A DNA stretch of 23,837 nt from JBCDGZ01 sp038750655 (GTDB taxonomy: Bacteria > Bacteroidota > Bacteroidia > Chitinophagales > Saprospiraceae). The position numbers and the translations under genes were made by a program. The notes below the pieces were generated by a model that saw only the letters and a program-made list of their open reading frames with translations, was not told the DNA's origin and did not search any database. How positions within the stretch are numbered: position 1 is the stretch's first letter; the number at the start of each line of letters is the position of its first letter. The stretch spans positions 1 to 23,837 of the forward strand of contig JBCDGZ010000120.1 of assembly GCA_038750655.1 (NCBI GenBank), written 5' to 3'. Shown here one piece after another: positions 23,101 to 23,837 of this stretch.

Positions 23101-23837
23101 GCCGGAAATTATACGGTCGTGGTTTCGGATAATAATAACTGTAACGAGACCGTCAATCTGATGATTGATCAGCCCTCTGATGTGATGGCGACTTCTACAG
23201 ATACCGATGCAGATTGTAATGGTGCTAGTACTGGACAGACCTTAATTACAGCTAGTGGTGGTACGCCTCCTTATACTTATAGCTTAAATGGTGCGGCCCC
23301 TGTCAACACTCCGACCTTCGGTGGATTAGCTGCTGGAAGTTACACAGTGGTGGTTACGGACAATAATAATTGTAGCGAAACGGTGAATCTGACGATTGAC
23401 CAACCTACCGATGTGATGGCGACCTCTTCGGAAACCGATGCGACGTGTAACGGCGTCAGCGACGGCTCAACGACGATCACGGCTAGTGGCGGCACGGCTC
23501 CCTACACCTACAGCCTTAACGGCGGTGCAGCGGTGCTCACTCCGACCTTCAACGGTTTGGCAGCGGGTAGCTACACGGTAGTCATTTCTGATAACAACAA
23601 CTGTAGTGAGACGGTCAACTTAACGATTGATCAGCCTACGGATGTGATGGCGACCTCTTCTGAAACGGATGCTACTTGTAATGGTGGCAGCGATGGAGAA
23701 ACGACGATCACGGCTAGTGGTGGTACGTCTCCCTACACCTACAGCCTCAACGGCGGTACAGCGGTGACCAATCCCACCTTCAATGGCTTGGCGGCGGGTA
23801 ACTACACGGTCGTGGTTTTAGATAACAACAACTGTAG
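20149..23837 (+). CDS. Giant SprB-repeat surface protein, 5' part only (1229 codons, open at window end)
   Basis: Translation from ATG 20149 stays open to the end of the window. An N-terminal signal peptide (about 1-38, ending LWAQ) leads to a Cys-rich globular region (about 39-190, with NTSWFQITANSATIGINI and the end segment CEYEISLAGG). A PKD-like stretch follows (about 196-260, PVCPGLVVTFTIPAVV...LWNF), then further beta-rich segments to about 470. From about residue 475 there are SprB-type repeats with the pattern Cys-Asn-Gly...SGGTxPYTYSLNG...GLAAGxYTVVVTDNNNCSETV...IDQPT. The first three repeats have a Trp (YVW, YSW, YQW) where the rest have YSL. This architecture is that of type IX-secreted cell-surface adhesins such as SprB; the sorting domain would be at the unseen C-terminus. 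The SprE/PorW gene at 9557 supports the presence of that secretion system. Confidence 0.9.
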   Translation, partial: MKRKLTTDTIFISAKSLLSTFLVLGALLFYPTPQLWAQCNSGGGVCGSAQPTCLPLSGTLPNGNNNSGAIPGCGGGFSFHNTSWFQITANSATIGINIVPTSCPNGLGIQAGLYTDCNPNSPPVDAVQCSCTTGGVSFSGNVVPGQNYYIMIDGCSGDVCEYEISLAGGEITCDNSALGVPDPPIPDINPVCPGLVVTFTIPAVVGASNYLWNFPPGVVPLDINCNTAVVIWGSNPGNVTVTAVNDGNPVGFTSLPTFMDVPSFEGFDGGEYCFPDEPGWLHPGTGTFFPGGNFDLNLQTANGCDSVVRISVIERTSTPNIVFEQICEGGQTCPIGGGNGAMPIVFNSETNGVPLTIPNASLYGCDSTLIVSVEVLAPTINIMEPDTLDCTNETTGVTIIADFDPNSDYLWTAGPGGNIIGPDDQSSVDVDQPGWYFLFQIVNGTTSDVCGFPPICFVEDSVLVVSNFDFPTVATSGDDLSCFGAADGNVTASVSGGVGPFSYVWSSDPANDTSPTVTGLDAGTYTVTVTGSNGCEAIETVSIIQPTEVMVAVDNTNDASCSGNSDGEITVSVSGGGGSYNYSWSHDPGLNAPTATGLIAGTYTVVVSDVNNCSSSVDVTLTQPVSLDIMSSSTDVACNGDATGTATITPMGGTTPYSYQWPVGSGQSGDTGSNMTAGTYAVTVSDANMCAEVVNIVIDQPTEVMVSESHVDVACNGDANGELTITATGGTAPYTYSLNGAAAVNTPNFNGLTAGTYTIVITDDNSCSETVNITIDQPTEVMASSSDTDATCNGVSDGSTTITASGGTPPYAYSLNGGAAVPNATFNSLAAGSYTVVVTDNNNCSETVNLTIDQPTEVTATSSETDATCNSVSNGETTITPSGGTPPYTYSLNGAAAVTNPTFSGLAAGNYTVVVSDNNNCSETVNLTIDQPSDVMASSSEINASCNGASDGETTITASGGTAPYTYSLNGGAPTMNATFTGLAAGNYTVVVSDNNNCNETVNLMIDQPSDVMATSTDTDADCNGASTGQTLITASGGTPPYTYSLNGAAPVNTPTFGGLAAGSYTVVVTDNNNCSETVNLTIDQPTDVMATSSETDATCNGVSDGSTTITASGGTAPYTYSLNGGAAVLTPTFNGLAAGSYTVVISDNNNCSETVNLTIDQPTDVMATSSETDATCNGGSDGETTITASGGTSPYTYSLNGGTAVTNPTFNGLAAGNYTVVVLDNNNC
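21580..23837 (+). repeat. SprB-type tandem coding repeats with an exact 231-bp period
   Basis: The conserved Cys codon that opens each repeat lies at 21592, 21829, 22060, 22291, 22522, 22753, 22984, 23215, 23446 and 23677. The first interval is 237 bp; all eight later ones are exactly 231 bp (77 codons), with no indel. The last repeat is cut by the window edge. Most copies differ at many synonymous sites, but the last two share long identical stretches and a GC-richer codon choice (AACAACAAC for Asn-Asn-Asn, against mostly AAT codons in earlier copies). Confidence 0.95.

Noticed and set aside
21580..23837. Possible CRISPR-like array because of regular spacing
   Set aside because: The period is 231 bp, the whole unit is coding and similar throughout, and there are no short identical repeats with unique spacers.
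20149..23837. 231 bp equals 22 turns of 10.5-bp DNA, suggesting a helical phasing signal
   Set aside because: The protein repeat of 77 residues explains the period fully; the helical match is probably coincidence.
1..23837. tRNA, rRNA or insertion-sequence genes
   Set aside because: The non-coding gaps are short and none shows a cloverleaf, rRNA-like sequence, transposase frame or terminal inverted repeats with target duplication.

Overview
The window looks like a chromosome segment of a member of the Bacteroidota, most likely a gliding Saprospiria/Lewinella-type bacterium. The reasons are: a SprE/PorW-type type IX secretion lipoprotein; an SprB-repeat giant adhesin at the right edge; many Cys-anchored lipoproteins; a near absence of Shine-Dalgarno sequences; and several matches to the Bacteroidota promoter -7 element TANNTTTG. 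The assignment is inference from gene content; no rRNA or other taxonomic marker is present.

Layout. 1-340: a perfect 100-bp palindrome at the window edge, probably an assembly fold-back, running into a 66-residue lipoprotein gene, then a two-way terminator. 335-6677 (minus strand): a peptide/nickel-type ABC import cluster, read in the order substrate-binding lipoprotein, second substrate-binding lipoprotein, OppB-like permease, OppC-like permease, with no ATPase gene in the window. 6802-8152: a TIGR01777 epimerase-like gene convergent with a small HAD-type phosphatase gene. 8484-12565: a divergent pair, an M23 metallopeptidase with a membrane anchor and coiled coil (minus) and the 1002-residue SprE/PorW-type TPR lipoprotein (plus), which carries a lysine/serine tract of about 125 residues. 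12665-13811: a MarR regulator followed by a secreted YceI protein; a clear palindromic operator overlaps the YceI promoter. 13957-17868: a tightly packed block: acyl-CoA thioesterase, K+ channel, Fpg/Nei-like glycosylase lacking the zinc-finger cysteines, DUF4177-type protein, two paralogous lysine-rich coil plus helix-hairpin-helix proteins, and a small three-helix membrane protein coupled to the second of them. 17865-19800 (minus): an OmpA-domain lipoprotein and a membrane-anchored coiled-coil protein, separated by a strong terminator. 20149-end: the start of a very large secreted protein with at least ten SprB-type repeats, most of them exactly 231 bp long, still open at the edge.

How the genes relate. 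SprE/PorW is a component of the type IX secretion/gliding apparatus in known Bacteroidota, and SprB-type adhesins are cargo of that apparatus, so 9557-12565 and 20149-23837 probably serve the same surface and motility system. The M23 protein, OmpA lipoprotein and coiled-coil anchor protein are envelope and peptidoglycan functions. The MarR/YceI pair looks like a small stress-responsive regulon.

Most notable points: three convergent gene pairs within 3.5 kb whose stop codons overlap on the same tetramer CTAG, each inside a predicted hairpin; the uncharacterised lysine-coil/HhH pair with a coupled membrane protein; the zinc-less Fpg-like protein; the MarR operator; and the exact 77-residue adhesin repeat with signs of recent duplication. 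No tRNA, rRNA, CRISPR array, insertion sequence or phage gene was seen.
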